Positions 56,081 to 63,931 of a stretch of DNA of 64,000 nucleotides are shown piece after piece. Location of the stretch: contig NZ_FONV01000012.1 of assembly GCF_900113015.1 (NCBI RefSeq), forward strand, positions 293,308 through 357,307, read 5' to 3'. Origin of the DNA: Actinoplanes philippinensis (GTDB taxonomy: Bacteria; Actinomycetota; Actinomycetes; Mycobacteriales; Micromonosporaceae). A program made the translations under genes and the position numbers. The notes under the pieces were generated by a model that had not been told where the DNA came from, ran no database searches, and saw only the letters and a list, made by a program, of their open reading frames with translations. Position 1 is the stretch's first letter. Every line of letters begins with the position of its first letter.

Positions 56081-58060
56081 GTGACATTACGTGGCCGTCT
56101 GACCAGCGCCTTCCTGGTGGTCGTGCTCGGTCCGGTCCTCCTCGGGTCCATCTTCGTCGCGTTCACGGTCGGCGCCGTGAGCCGGGAGCGGACCACCGAA
56201 CGCCTCGATCACGCTGCGACGACGATCAGTGTGGCGGTCGGCGCGATCTGCCGCCAGCTACAGGCTTCGGCGGACGCGGTCGCCGTGGTGCCGGCCGGGG
56301 ACCGTCGGGCGGTCGCTGACCAGCTGGTCGCGCGAGGACTGGCCACCGAGATCCAGGTGACCGATCCGGATCATTCAGGGCTGGCCCGTTCAGCGGTGAC
56401 CGCCGACCCGGCGGCCGGTGGCCACCAGGACTGCGCGACACCCGGGACGGCGACGACTCCTCAGGTCACCGCGTTGGCCGCGTCCGCGTACGCCGAAGAG
56501 GCCACGGTGATCGCCGCCCAGCGGATCGACGCCGCATTGCTGGACCGGCTGGGGGCCTCCGCCGGGGTGACCGTGACGCTCGGCGCGGGCGTGCCCGCCG
56601 CGGCCGGGACCGCCCACCGGGAGCTGGCCGCTGAACCGGGACGTCCGATGGCTCTGACCGTGACCGCCCGGACCGGCGAACCCACCGGCCGCTATCTGAT
56701 CCTGGCGCTGATCGTGCTGGTCACCGCGTTCGTCGCGGTGTTCGCGGCCCGTTGGCTGGCCCGGTCCACCACCCGCCCGCTCGGCGATCTGGCGTGGGCC
56801 GCGGACCGGGTGGCGAACGGCGACCTGGACACCCGTGTGCCGATCCCGCGCCCGGACGAGCTGGGCCGGCTGGCCGGCACCTTCAATCGGATGACCCGTG
56901 AGCTGCAGTCCTACGTGCAGGCGCTGACCGCCAGCCGCGACCAGTTGCGCCGGCATCTGGCGATTCTCGGCGACACCCTGTCCAGCACCCACGACCTGGA
57001 CCGGATCCTGCCGGTGATCCTGCGCACCGCGATGACCGCGACCGGCGCGCGGGCCGGGCTGATCCTGCTCCTCGACCCGGCCGACGGACGGCTGGCGGCC
57101 CGCTGCGGCGCGGGCCTGACCGGCGCCTGGGATCTCTCCCCGGCCGAGCTGTCCCAGCGGCGGCTGTCGCCCGGCCGCGGCGTGCTGGGCCGGGTCGCGG
57201 CGACCGGGGTGCCGTCGCGAGGCACGACCGGCAGAGCCCTCGACGAGCCGGCATGTGACTCGTATCTCGCTGTGCCGATCTGCGCGCCCCCGGACGAGGA
57301 GGTCGGGCCGGACCCGACGGTGCTCGGCGTGCTGGCCCTCTACGACCGGCTCGGGGCGCCGGTCTTCGAGGACGCCGACCTGCGGACCGTGCGCACCTTC
57401 GCCGGGCAGGCCGGGGTGGCGGTGCACAACGTCCGCGTCCACGAGGAGGCACAACGTCTCTCTTTGACTGATCCGCTGACCGGGCTCTGGAACTACCGTT
57501 ACCTGCGCGAGGTGCTGCGCCGCGAGGTGGAGCGGGCCAGCCGGTTCGGCCGGATGCTCACCGTCCTGGTCCTCGACCTGGACCACTTCAAGGAGGTGAA
57601 CGACACGTACGGGCACACGGCCGGTGACCAGGTGCTGGGCGAGTTCGCGCGGCGGATCCGGATCGGGCTCCGTGAGGTCGACGTGGCGTTCCGGCAGGGC
57701 GGGGAGGAGTTCGTGGTGCTGCTTCCGGAGACGGACGCGTACGGCGGGGTGATAGTCGCCGAGCGGCTGGGCGCCGCGGTGCGGGACTGGCCGGTGCCGA
57801 TCGACCCGCGCCGCCCCGGGCTCGACGACCGGATCGCGATCAGCGTGTCGATCGGCATCGCGGTCTTCCCCGAGCACGGCTCCACGGCCCAGGAGGTGCT
57901 CGACGCCGCGGACGAGGCGCTGTACGCGGCGAAGAACGCCGGCCGGGACACGTACCGTCTCGCCGAACGGGTTTCCCCCGCTGTGCCGGAGGGGCATCTG
58001 GATGCAGCGACCGCCACCACTGGTGGGCCACAGCCGCCGCGACATGGCCGTGGCCGATAG
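56081..58060 (+). CDS. Membrane diguanylate cyclase with HAMP, GAF and GGDEF domains
   Basis: A 659-residue sensor. TM1 about 8-32, a periplasmic-type sensing region to about 205, TM2 about 206-228, HAMP to about 280 ('TTRPLGDLAWAADRVANGDLDTRVPIPRPDELGRLAGTFNRMTREL'), a GAF domain about 300-450, and GGDEF about 470-640. The active-site motif is GGEEF in FRQGGEEFVVLLPE, with the inhibitory site RxxD (REVD) five residues before it, so product inhibition is expected. No EAL domain. It should make c-di-GMP from GTP. Start GTG 56081 has GGGAGG upstream. Divergent from the cyclo-ligase gene. Confidence 0.93.
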   Translation: MTLRGRLTSAFLVVVLGPVLLGSIFVAFTVGAVSRERTTERLDHAATTISVAVGAICRQLQASADAVAVVPAGDRRAVADQLVARGLATEIQVTDPDHSGLARSAVTADPAAGGHQDCATPGTATTPQVTALAASAYAEEATVIAAQRIDAALLDRLGASAGVTVTLGAGVPAAAGTAHRELAAEPGRPMALTVTARTGEPTGRYLILALIVLVTAFVAVFAARWLARSTTRPLGDLAWAADRVANGDLDTRVPIPRPDELGRLAGTFNRMTRELQSYVQALTASRDQLRRHLAILGDTLSSTHDLDRILPVILRTAMTATGARAGLILLLDPADGRLAARCGAGLTGAWDLSPAELSQRRLSPGRGVLGRVAATGVPSRGTTGRALDEPACDSYLAVPICAPPDEEVGPDPTVLGVLALYDRLGAPVFEDADLRTVRTFAGQAGVAVHNVRVHEEAQRLSLTDPLTGLWNYRYLREVLRREVERASRFGRMLTVLVLDLDHFKEVNDTYGHTAGDQVLGEFARRIRIGLREVDVAFRQGGEEFVVLLPETDAYGGVIVAERLGAAVRDWPVPIDPRRPGLDDRIAISVSIGIAVFPEHGSTAQEVLDAADEALYAAKNAGRDTYRLAERVSPAVPEGHLDAATATTGGPQPPRHGRGR

Positions 58061-58102
58061 TCTCGCGGCATGTCCTCCAACCAGCGAAGGTGAAGTGACT
58101 GA

Positions 58103-58993
58103 ATGACGACGAAGCGCGCCGTCAAGGCGGTGATCCCGGCGGCGGGGCTCGCGACCCGCTTCCTGCCGGCGACCAAGGCCGTGCCCAAGGAGTTGCTGCC
58201 GGTCGTCGACCGGCCGGTCCTGCAGTACATCGTCGAGGAGGCGGCCGCCGCCGGCATCACCGACGTCCTGCTGGTGACCGGGCGCGGCAAGACCGCGATG
58301 GTCGACCACTTCGACCGGCGCCCCGACGTCGAGGCGCGGCTCGAGGAGAAGGGCGACCAGAAGCGGCTCGCCGCCGTACGCCGTTCGAGCGAACTCGCCG
58401 ACATCTACACGGTTCGCCAGGGTGAGGCGCTCGGCCTGGGCCACGCGGTCGGCACCGCCGCCTCGCACGTCGGCGACAACGCGTTCGCGGTGCTGCTCGG
58501 CGACGAGTTCGTCGAGGAGGACAAGCCCCTGCTCCCGGCCATGCTGGACCTGCAGGAGAAGACCGGCGGCATCGTCCTCGCCTTCATGGAGGTCGCCCCG
58601 CACGAGACGTCCCGCTACGGCATCGCCTCGGTCCGGACCACCGACGACCCGGATGTGGTCGAGGTGACCGGCCTGGTCGAGAAGCCCTCCCCGGAGGAGG
58701 CGCCGAGCAACCTGGCGGTGCTCGGCCGCTACGTGCTGCCCGGCTCGATCTTCGACGTCATCGCGGACACCAAGCCCGGCAACGGCGGCGAGATCCAGCT
58801 CACCGACGCGATGGCGACGATGCTGGCCGACGGCGTCCCGGTGCACGGCATCGTCTACCGCGGCCACCGGTACGACACCGGCATGCCGCTCGGCTACCTG
58901 CAGGCCGTCGTCCAGCTCGCGGTGCAGCGCGAGGACCTGGGCGAGGAGTTCCGGGCCTGGCTCACCGAGTTCGTCGGCGGCTGGAAGGGATGA
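58103..58993 (+). CDS. galU: UTP-glucose-1-phosphate uridylyltransferase
   Basis: A 296-residue nucleotidyltransferase forming UDP-glucose. 'VIPAAGLATRFLPATKAVPKELLPVVDRPVLQYIVEEA' is the nucleotide loop; 'VLLGDEFVEE', 'VTGLVEKPSPEEAPSNLAVLGRYVLPG' and 'GGEIQLTDAMATMLADG' follow. It overlaps moeA by 4 bases. The set galU-moeA-rimJ-sepX is conserved in actinobacteria, usually with a 5-formyltetrahydrofolate cyclo-ligase gene nearby. UDP-glucose feeds cell-envelope glycan and trehalose synthesis. Confidence 0.96.
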   Translation: MTTKRAVKAVIPAAGLATRFLPATKAVPKELLPVVDRPVLQYIVEEAAAAGITDVLLVTGRGKTAMVDHFDRRPDVEARLEEKGDQKRLAAVRRSSELADIYTVRQGEALGLGHAVGTAASHVGDNAFAVLLGDEFVEEDKPLLPAMLDLQEKTGGIVLAFMEVAPHETSRYGIASVRTTDDPDVVEVTGLVEKPSPEEAPSNLAVLGRYVLPGSIFDVIADTKPGNGGEIQLTDAMATMLADGVPVHGIVYRGHRYDTGMPLGYLQAVVQLAVQREDLGEEFRAWLTEFVGGWKG

Positions 58994-60303
58994 CCGCCAC
59001 GGCCGATCGCGAGGCGGCCGCTTCCAACGAGCTGATGCCTCTCGCCGAGTACCTGGGCAGCGTGCTGCGCAGGCTCCGGGCGCTGCCTCCGCTCGACCTC
59101 GACCTCACCCAGGCGCACGGGAACGTGCTGGCGGCCGATGTGGTCGCCCCCCACGCGTACCCGGCCTTCGACCAGGCCGCGATCGACGGGTACGCGGCCC
59201 GATGGGAAGACCTGGCCGGGGCCGGGCGCATCGGGTCGCACCCGTCGTTCGGGCAGTTCGAGAACACCGCCCGCACGGTCCGGCTGAACGTGGTCGGCGA
59301 CATGGGCGCGGCACACTGGCGGCCGGTCCGGCTCACCCCCGGCACCTGCTTCTCGGTGGCGGCCGGGGCGCCGCTGCCGATCGGCGCCGACGTCGTGGTC
59401 CCGGTCCACTGGACCGACCAGGGCATGGCCGCCGTGGAGATCCTGCACGCCCCGAAACGCGGTTCCGGGGTCCGGCGGGCCGGTGAGGAGGTCGCCGTCG
59501 GGCAGCTGCTCGCCGCCGCCGGCTCCTACGTCACCCCGCCGACCGTGGCCCTCTTCGCCGCCGCCGGGATCGGGCACGTGATGGTCCGGCCCAGCCCGCG
59601 GGTGGTGGTCGTGGCCACCGGCGACGAGCTCGTCGACGTGGGCCGCCCCAGCCAGCCCGGCCAGGTCGTCGACGCCAACTCGCACGCCCTCACGGCGGCC
59701 GCGGTGGAGGCGGGCGCGCTGGCGTACCGGATCGGCATCTGCGACGACGACCCGGAAGGGCTGCGCGGCCTCCTGGAGGACCAGACGCTGCGCGCCGACC
59801 TGATCATCACCACCGGCGGCACCGGCACCGGCCCCGGCGACATGCTGCGGCGCGTGCTGTCCCGGCCCGGGCCCGGCCGCGGCACCGTCGAGTTCACGGA
59901 CGTGGCCCTCTGTCCCGGCACCGCACTCGGCTTCGGCACCGTCGGCGGCGAGGAGGTGCCCGTGGTGTGCCTGCCCGGCGAGCCCGGCGCCGCGCTCATC
60001 GGGTTCGAGGTGCTGGCCCGGCCGGTGATCCAGCTGCTCGCCGGAGCGGAACCGGTCTTCCGGCCCGGGATCAAGGCACACCTGCTGGAGACGGTGTCGT
60101 CACCCGGCGGGCTGCGCGAGTTCCGGCCCGCCTACGTCGCGGAACGGCGCGGTGGCGGTTACACGGTGCAGCCGCTCGCCGGTGGGCCGTACACTCTGTC
60201 CGGTTTGGCCGAGGCGAACGGCCTGCTGGTGCTCGGCGAACGGGTCACCACAGCGGCCGCCGGCTCGACCGTCGACGTTCTGCTGCTCGACCGGAGGCGA
60301 TAG
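58990..60303 (+). CDS. moeA: Molybdopterin molybdotransferase
   Basis: A 437-residue MoeA. The N-terminal part has 'DVVAPHAYPAFDQAAIDGYAARW' and a lobe inserted from 100 to 170; the catalytic MPT domain has 'ATGDELVDVGRPSQPGQVVDANSHALTAA' and 'LIITTGGTGTGPGDMLRRVL', then the C-terminal beta domain 'VVCLPGEPGAALIGFEVLARPVIQLLAG'. It inserts molybdate into adenylated molybdopterin. Many actinobacteria have two MoeA paralogues; the copy by galU may have another role. Its stop is directly followed by the rimJ start. Confidence 0.93.
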   Translation: MTATADREAAASNELMPLAEYLGSVLRRLRALPPLDLDLTQAHGNVLAADVVAPHAYPAFDQAAIDGYAARWEDLAGAGRIGSHPSFGQFENTARTVRLNVVGDMGAAHWRPVRLTPGTCFSVAAGAPLPIGADVVVPVHWTDQGMAAVEILHAPKRGSGVRRAGEEVAVGQLLAAAGSYVTPPTVALFAAAGIGHVMVRPSPRVVVVATGDELVDVGRPSQPGQVVDANSHALTAAAVEAGALAYRIGICDDDPEGLRGLLEDQTLRADLIITTGGTGTGPGDMLRRVLSRPGPGRGTVEFTDVALCPGTALGFGTVGGEEVPVVCLPGEPGAALIGFEVLARPVIQLLAGAEPVFRPGIKAHLLETVSSPGGLREFRPAYVAERRGGGYTVQPLAGGPYTLSGLAEANGLLVLGERVTTAAAGSTVDVLLLDRRR

Positions 60304-60942
60304 ATGCTCGGGGCCACCACACCCGGATGGCCCGCTGTGCTGTCGGACGGGGCTGTGCTGCTCCGGCCGTACAAACGCGGCGACGCGCGGGCCTGGTCCG
60401 AGGTGCGGATCGCCAACCAGTCCTGGCTGGCCCCGTGGGAGTCGGCGCCACCCGGCCCCTGGTCGGAGATGAACTCGCCCCGCGCCTTCGGCTACGTCTA
60501 CCGCGACATGAGACGGGCCGCCCGCGAGGGCGACAGCATGCCGTTCGCCGTCTGCCTCGTCGAGAACGGCCGGGAACGCCTCGTCGGGCACGTCAACCTC
60601 GGCAACATCGTGCGGCGCGCGTTCGCGTCGGCGTACGCCGGATACTGGGTCGACCACCGGGCGGCCGGCCGCGGCGTCATCCCGACCGCGCTGGCGCTCG
60701 CCGTCGACCACGCCTTCGGTCCCGGCGGTCTGCACCGGATAGAGGTCAACATCCGGCCGGAGAACGGGCCGAGCCGCCGGGTCGTCGAGAAGCTGGGGTT
60801 CCGCGAGGAGGCGTACCACCAGCGCTACATGCACATCGACGGCGGTTGGCGCGATCACCTCGGCTACGCGATGACCAGCGAAGAGGTCGCCGCCGAAGGA
60901 GGCCTGCTGGCGCGCTGGCGCCGCGTCCGCAGCACCTCATGA
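60304..60942 (+). CDS. RimJ/RimL-type GNAT acetyltransferase
   Basis: A 212-residue GNAT. 'LRPYKRGDARAWSEVRIANQSWLAPWE' begins the fold, 'RLVGHVNLGNIVRRAFASAYAGYWVDHRAAGRGVIPTALALAVDHAF' has the acetyl-CoA loop (HRAAGRGV), and 'GLHRIEVNIRPENGPSRRVVEKLGFREEAYHQRYMHIDGGWRDHLGYAMTSEE' is the classical C-terminal block. RimJ acetylates the N-terminus of ribosomal protein S5. It directly abuts moeA (no gap). Confidence 0.93.
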   Translation: MLGATTPGWPAVLSDGAVLLRPYKRGDARAWSEVRIANQSWLAPWESAPPGPWSEMNSPRAFGYVYRDMRRAAREGDSMPFAVCLVENGRERLVGHVNLGNIVRRAFASAYAGYWVDHRAAGRGVIPTALALAVDHAFGPGGLHRIEVNIRPENGPSRRVVEKLGFREEAYHQRYMHIDGGWRDHLGYAMTSEEVAAEGGLLARWRRVRSTS

Positions 60943-61054
60943 TCTTCTACGTCGCAACGCTACCGGCGCGGCGCGCGAAATATCACGGCTACCGCCCGTA
61001 ACCTCGCATTCGTCGTGTCATTCCACGTGTCATTCGTCGTGGCGGATCGGAGCG

Positions 61055-61819
61055 GTGACGGTGCCGACCTCGGTGCTCCTCGCCGTCCTCGCCGCGGCGG
61101 GTCTGCTCGCCCTCGCCCCGGCGCTGGTCCGCCGGTACGACGCCACCGAGCGCCTCGCCGCGGAACGGGCGTCCTCGACGGCGCGGGTGCTGCAGCGCCG
61201 CCGCCGTCTCCGCACCGTGCCCGGACGCCGACCGATCAACCCCGCCCGCCAGGTCACGGTTACGGTCCCCGCCCCAACGAGTGATCCGGTCAGCCCCCCG
61301 GAGCGCCGCCTCCGCCTGGTCACCGGCAAACGCCCACCCCGCCGCCTCCCACAGCGCCGCGGCGCCCCCGCCGTCGTCCGGCGCCGCCGCGTCTTCGCCG
61401 CGCTCGTCCTGCTCAACGCCATCGAGCTGGTCGGCGTAGTCGCGGTCGGCCCCGGCTTCTGGATCAGCTTCGCGGTCACCGGCAGCCTGCTCGGCCTGTA
61501 CCTCGTACACCTGCGCAACCGTGCCATCACCGACCGCCGCCGCCGTCGCATCCAGGCCCGCGAAGCCGCCTGGCTCGCCGCCCGCCAGGCCGAGGTCCGC
61601 CGCGAACAGGCCCGCCGCGCCGCCGCCCGCCGCGAAGCCCAGCGGCGCCTCGCCGCCCAGAAGGAAGCCGTCCGGCGCGCGGCGATGGGCCTCGACCGCG
61701 AACCCTCCGACCTGCCCCTGCCGGCCGCCGCCAACGGCGGCTCGGTCTCCTACCGGCGGCGAGGCGGTCTGCGAGGCCGTCCCTACGAGGCCGGTGGGCG
61801 ACGGCACAACGCCTCTTAG
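61055..61819 (+). CDS. sepX: Divisome protein SepX/GlpR family
   Basis: A 254-residue membrane protein. The N-terminus 'VPTSVLLAVLAAAGLLALAPALVRRYDATERLAAERASSTARVLQRRRRL' is the SepX/GlpR pattern; two adjacent helices follow ('VFAALVLLNAIELVGVVAVGPGFWISFAVTGSLLGLYLVHL'), then a very Arg-rich, coiled-coil tail to about residue 215. In Streptomyces SepX stabilises FtsZ rings with SepF. Gene order after galU-moeA-rimJ agrees. Start is GTG at 61055; GTG 61061 is also possible. Confidence 0.88.
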   Translation: MTVPTSVLLAVLAAAGLLALAPALVRRYDATERLAAERASSTARVLQRRRRLRTVPGRRPINPARQVTVTVPAPTSDPVSPPERRLRLVTGKRPPRRLPQRRGAPAVVRRRRVFAALVLLNAIELVGVVAVGPGFWISFAVTGSLLGLYLVHLRNRAITDRRRRRIQAREAAWLAARQAEVRREQARRAAARREAQRRLAAQKEAVRRAAMGLDREPSDLPLPAAANGGSVSYRRRGGLRGRPYEAGGRRHNAS

Positions 61820-61828
61820 CGGGTACGG

Positions 61829-61844
61829 GACGGGCTGTCCCGTC
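61829..61844 (+). terminator. Terminator after sepX
   Basis: GACGGG (61829-61834) pairs with CCCGTC (61839-61844) across a CTGT loop and is followed by TTT. An outer G+C region extends it. Confidence 0.7.
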
Positions 61845-62017
61845 TTTCCAGGCCGTCCCGTAGCTCCCCGGCGACGCCGGCGACAGTCCCGGTCGCCAGG
61901 GCCGGCATCCGGGCTGCTGCCCTGCCGGGCGGTGTGGGGAGGGGTGGTTCGCGAAGGGTCTGGATGACCTGTTAGCCTTTCAACGGTTCCAAGGTGACGC
62001 AGTCACTGGAAGACCAA

Positions 62018-62094
62018 GGGGCTGTGGCGCAGTCTGGTAGCGCACCTCGTTCGCATCGAGGGGGTCTGGGGTTCAAATCCCCACAGCTCCACCA
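62018..62094 (+). tRNA. tRNA-Ala (anticodon CGC)
   Basis: The cloverleaf folds completely: acceptor GGGGCTG with CAGCTCC, including the G3-U70 pair that identifies alanine tRNA; D arm GCGC...GCGC; anticodon stem CCTCG/CGAGG with loop TTCGCAT (anticodon CGC, codon GCG); T arm GGGGTTCAAATCCCC. The CCA end is encoded. TAGCCT at 61973-61978 may be its -10. The tRNA gene is a typical integration site, and the hipBA/IS segment starts directly after it. Confidence 0.96.
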
Positions 62095-62147
62095 AAGGCG
62101 ATAGGCGATCCTTGTCCGCGGAAAGCGCGGACCTGGGTCGCCTTTGG
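62092..62147 (+). terminator. Nested stem-loops after the tRNA
   Basis: CCAAAGGCGA (62092-62101, beginning in the CCA end) pairs with TCGCCTTTGG (62138-62147). Inside it GTCCGCG (62114-62120) pairs with CGCGGAC (62126-62132) across GAAAG. Probably the tRNA 3' processing and terminator element. Confidence 0.65.
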
Positions 62148-62259
62148 CATATCTACTCCGGGGGCCGAGCCCCCGGAAGCCCCGCATCACGCTGGTTGCG
62201 GTTCGTGCGCTGGTTGCAGGCCGTATCTGCGGCTGCCTTGTGTTGCTCTTGGGCTCTGT

Positions 62260-62331
62260 GTGCACGTTCGTGCACCGGTGCGTGGTGGTGCACGAACGTG
62301 CACATTCACTATGGTGTGCATGAACGTGCAC
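62260..62331 (+). promoter_or_regulatory. hipBA promoter with three phased operators
   Basis: Three 16-bp palindromic sites lie exactly 28 bases apart: GTGCACGTTCGTGCAC at 62260-62275, GTGCACGAACGTGCAC at 62288-62303, and GTGCATGAACGTGCAC (one mismatch) at 62316-62331. The -10 hexamer TATGGT (62310-62315) is between sites 2 and 3, site 2 covers the -35 region and site 3 the start of transcription. HipB, a Cro/C1-type antitoxin, is expected to bind these and repress the pair. Confidence 0.85.
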
Positions 62332-62346
62332 GCCGTAGGGGGAGCG

Positions 62347-62610
62347 ATGGTCATTGCCAGCGCAAGGGACCTGGGTCTGGCCGTCCGCCAGGCCAGGCAG
62401 GATCGGGGTCGGACGCAGTCGGAGGTCGCTGCTGCCGCCCGAGTCAGCCGCCGCTGGCTCTCCGACCTGGAGGCCGGAAAGCCGAGCGCCGAGTTCGGAC
62501 TGATCCTGCGCACGCTGGATGCGGTCGGACTGGGCTTGGACGCCTTCCCGGTCGAGCCGGCGCCTGAGGGGCTCGATCTCGACACCTTGTTCGAGGATGG
62601 GCGTGGCTGA
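62347..62610 (+). CDS. hipB: HipB-like antitoxin/repressor (Cro/C1 HTH)
   Basis: An 87-residue protein. The helix-turn-helix is 'DLGLAVRQARQDRGRTQSEVAAAARVSRRWLSDLEAGKPSAEFGLILRTLDAVGLGL', with the last segment 'PEGLDLDTLFEDGRG' as the likely HipA-contacting tail. The start at ATG 62347 has the strong SD AGGGGGAG seven bases upstream, better than the ATG at 62320. It overlaps hipA by 8 bases and controls the promoter via three operators. Confidence 0.93.
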   Translation: MVIASARDLGLAVRQARQDRGRTQSEVAAAARVSRRWLSDLEAGKPSAEFGLILRTLDAVGLGLDAFPVEPAPEGLDLDTLFEDGRG

Positions 62611-63910
62611 GGCCCCGGGGACACGCCTGGTGGTTCTGATGGCCGGCGAGACGGTCGGCGTCATCGAACAGGGCGATGGTGGGCGCCTGACATTCGCGTA
62701 CGACGACCGGTGGCGGCTCGCGAGGAACGCCACACCGTTGTCGCTGTCCATGCCGCTGGCACGACGCGAACACCCTGACGGTCTGGTCCGGCCTTTCCTC
62801 TGGGGGCTCCTGCCGGACAACGAGCGGGTGCTCGAGCGGTGGGCGCGGGACTATCAGGTGTCGGCCGGCAATCCGTTCGCCCTGCTACGGCACGTCGGCG
62901 AGGACTGTGCGGGGGCGGCCCGATTCGTCGTTCCGGAGCGCGTCGAGGCGGCTCTCGCCGGGGACGGTGGTGTCGACTGGCTCGATACCGACGAGGTGGC
63001 CGAGCGGCTGCGTACGTTGCGCGCCGATCCGACGTCCTGGCACGTGCACAACGGTGGGCAGTTCAGTCTGGCCGGTGCTCAGGCCAAAACGGCCCTGTAT
63101 CTCGATCCGGGCAGCGGGCGCTGGGGTGAGCCGTGGGGTTCGGCGCCCACCACCCACATCCTCAAACCCGCGGTTGCCGGGCTGAACGAACACGATCTGA
63201 CCGAGCATCTGTGCCTGGCCGCTGCGAACCGGGCGGGCCTGCCCGCCGCGCGCTCGCGCGTGGTGTCGTTCGGCAGCGAACGGGCCATCGTGGTCGAGCG
63301 GTACGACCGCCTGCACCGGGGCGCCGGGGCGCCGATCCGGCGTGTGCACCAGGAGGACATCTGCCAGGCCCTGGGGATCGCTCCGACCGCAAAGTATCAG
63401 ACCGAGGGCGGACCCTCGCCCGAGCAGATCGTCGACCTGCTTCGGCGGGAGATCCGTCCGATGGCCACCGCCGAGGCGCATGTCGGGCGGTTCGTTGACG
63501 CGCTCGCGTTCAACTGGCTCATCGCCGGCACTGACGCGCACGCGAAGAACTACTCGCTTCTCATCGAGGGGCGGCAGGTACGGTTGGCGCCGCTGTACGA
63601 CGTCGCCAGCGCGCTGCCGTATGACGACCTGTATCTGCCCCGGCTCCGGGCGGCGATGCGGGTGGGCGGCGAGGACCGGGTGGAACGTGTCGGCGGGCGG
63701 CACTGGCGCCGATTCGCCGAGGCCAACCGGCTCGAGCCGGACGAGACCGTGGCGCGGGTCGACGCCCTCGCCGCGCGTACGGCAGCTTGTTTCGTGGACG
63801 CCGCACGCGACGAGGAGGTGCGGGCGCTCGGCAGCGACCTGCCCGCGAGGCTGGCCGAACGAGTCGAAGCGCACGCCGCTCGATGCCGGGTGGCGCTGGC
63901 GCGGGACTAG
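62603..63910 (+). CDS. hipA: HipA-like serine/threonine kinase toxin
   Basis: A 435-residue kinase. The N-terminal subdomain 'VGVIEQGDGGRLTFAYDDRWRLARNATPLSLSMPLARREHPDGLVRPFLWGLLPDN' is the HipA N1 domain; the kinase part has FSLAGAQAK (Ser155, autophosphorylation loop), THILKP (ATP-binding Lys188), GTDAHAKNYSLL (catalytic Asp311, Asn316) and LAPLYDVAS (Mg-binding Asp333). E. coli HipA phosphorylates glutamyl-tRNA synthetase and induces persistence. GTG at 62603 has GAGG six bases upstream; ATG 62597 is too close to it. All key residues are present, so the toxin is probably active. Confidence 0.94.
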   Translation: MAEAPGTRLVVLMAGETVGVIEQGDGGRLTFAYDDRWRLARNATPLSLSMPLARREHPDGLVRPFLWGLLPDNERVLERWARDYQVSAGNPFALLRHVGEDCAGAARFVVPERVEAALAGDGGVDWLDTDEVAERLRTLRADPTSWHVHNGGQFSLAGAQAKTALYLDPGSGRWGEPWGSAPTTHILKPAVAGLNEHDLTEHLCLAAANRAGLPAARSRVVSFGSERAIVVERYDRLHRGAGAPIRRVHQEDICQALGIAPTAKYQTEGGPSPEQIVDLLRREIRPMATAEAHVGRFVDALAFNWLIAGTDAHAKNYSLLIEGRQVRLAPLYDVASALPYDDLYLPRLRAAMRVGGEDRVERVGGRHWRRFAEANRLEPDETVARVDALAARTAACFVDAARDEEVRALGSDLPARLAERVEAHAARCRVALARD

Positions 63911-63931
63911 ACGAGTAAGTCCTAACTCAGG

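Noticed and set aside
62260..62331. Short CRISPR-like repeat at 28-bp spacing
   Set aside because: Only 12-base gaps separate palindromic 16-mers directly at a promoter; this is an operator array.
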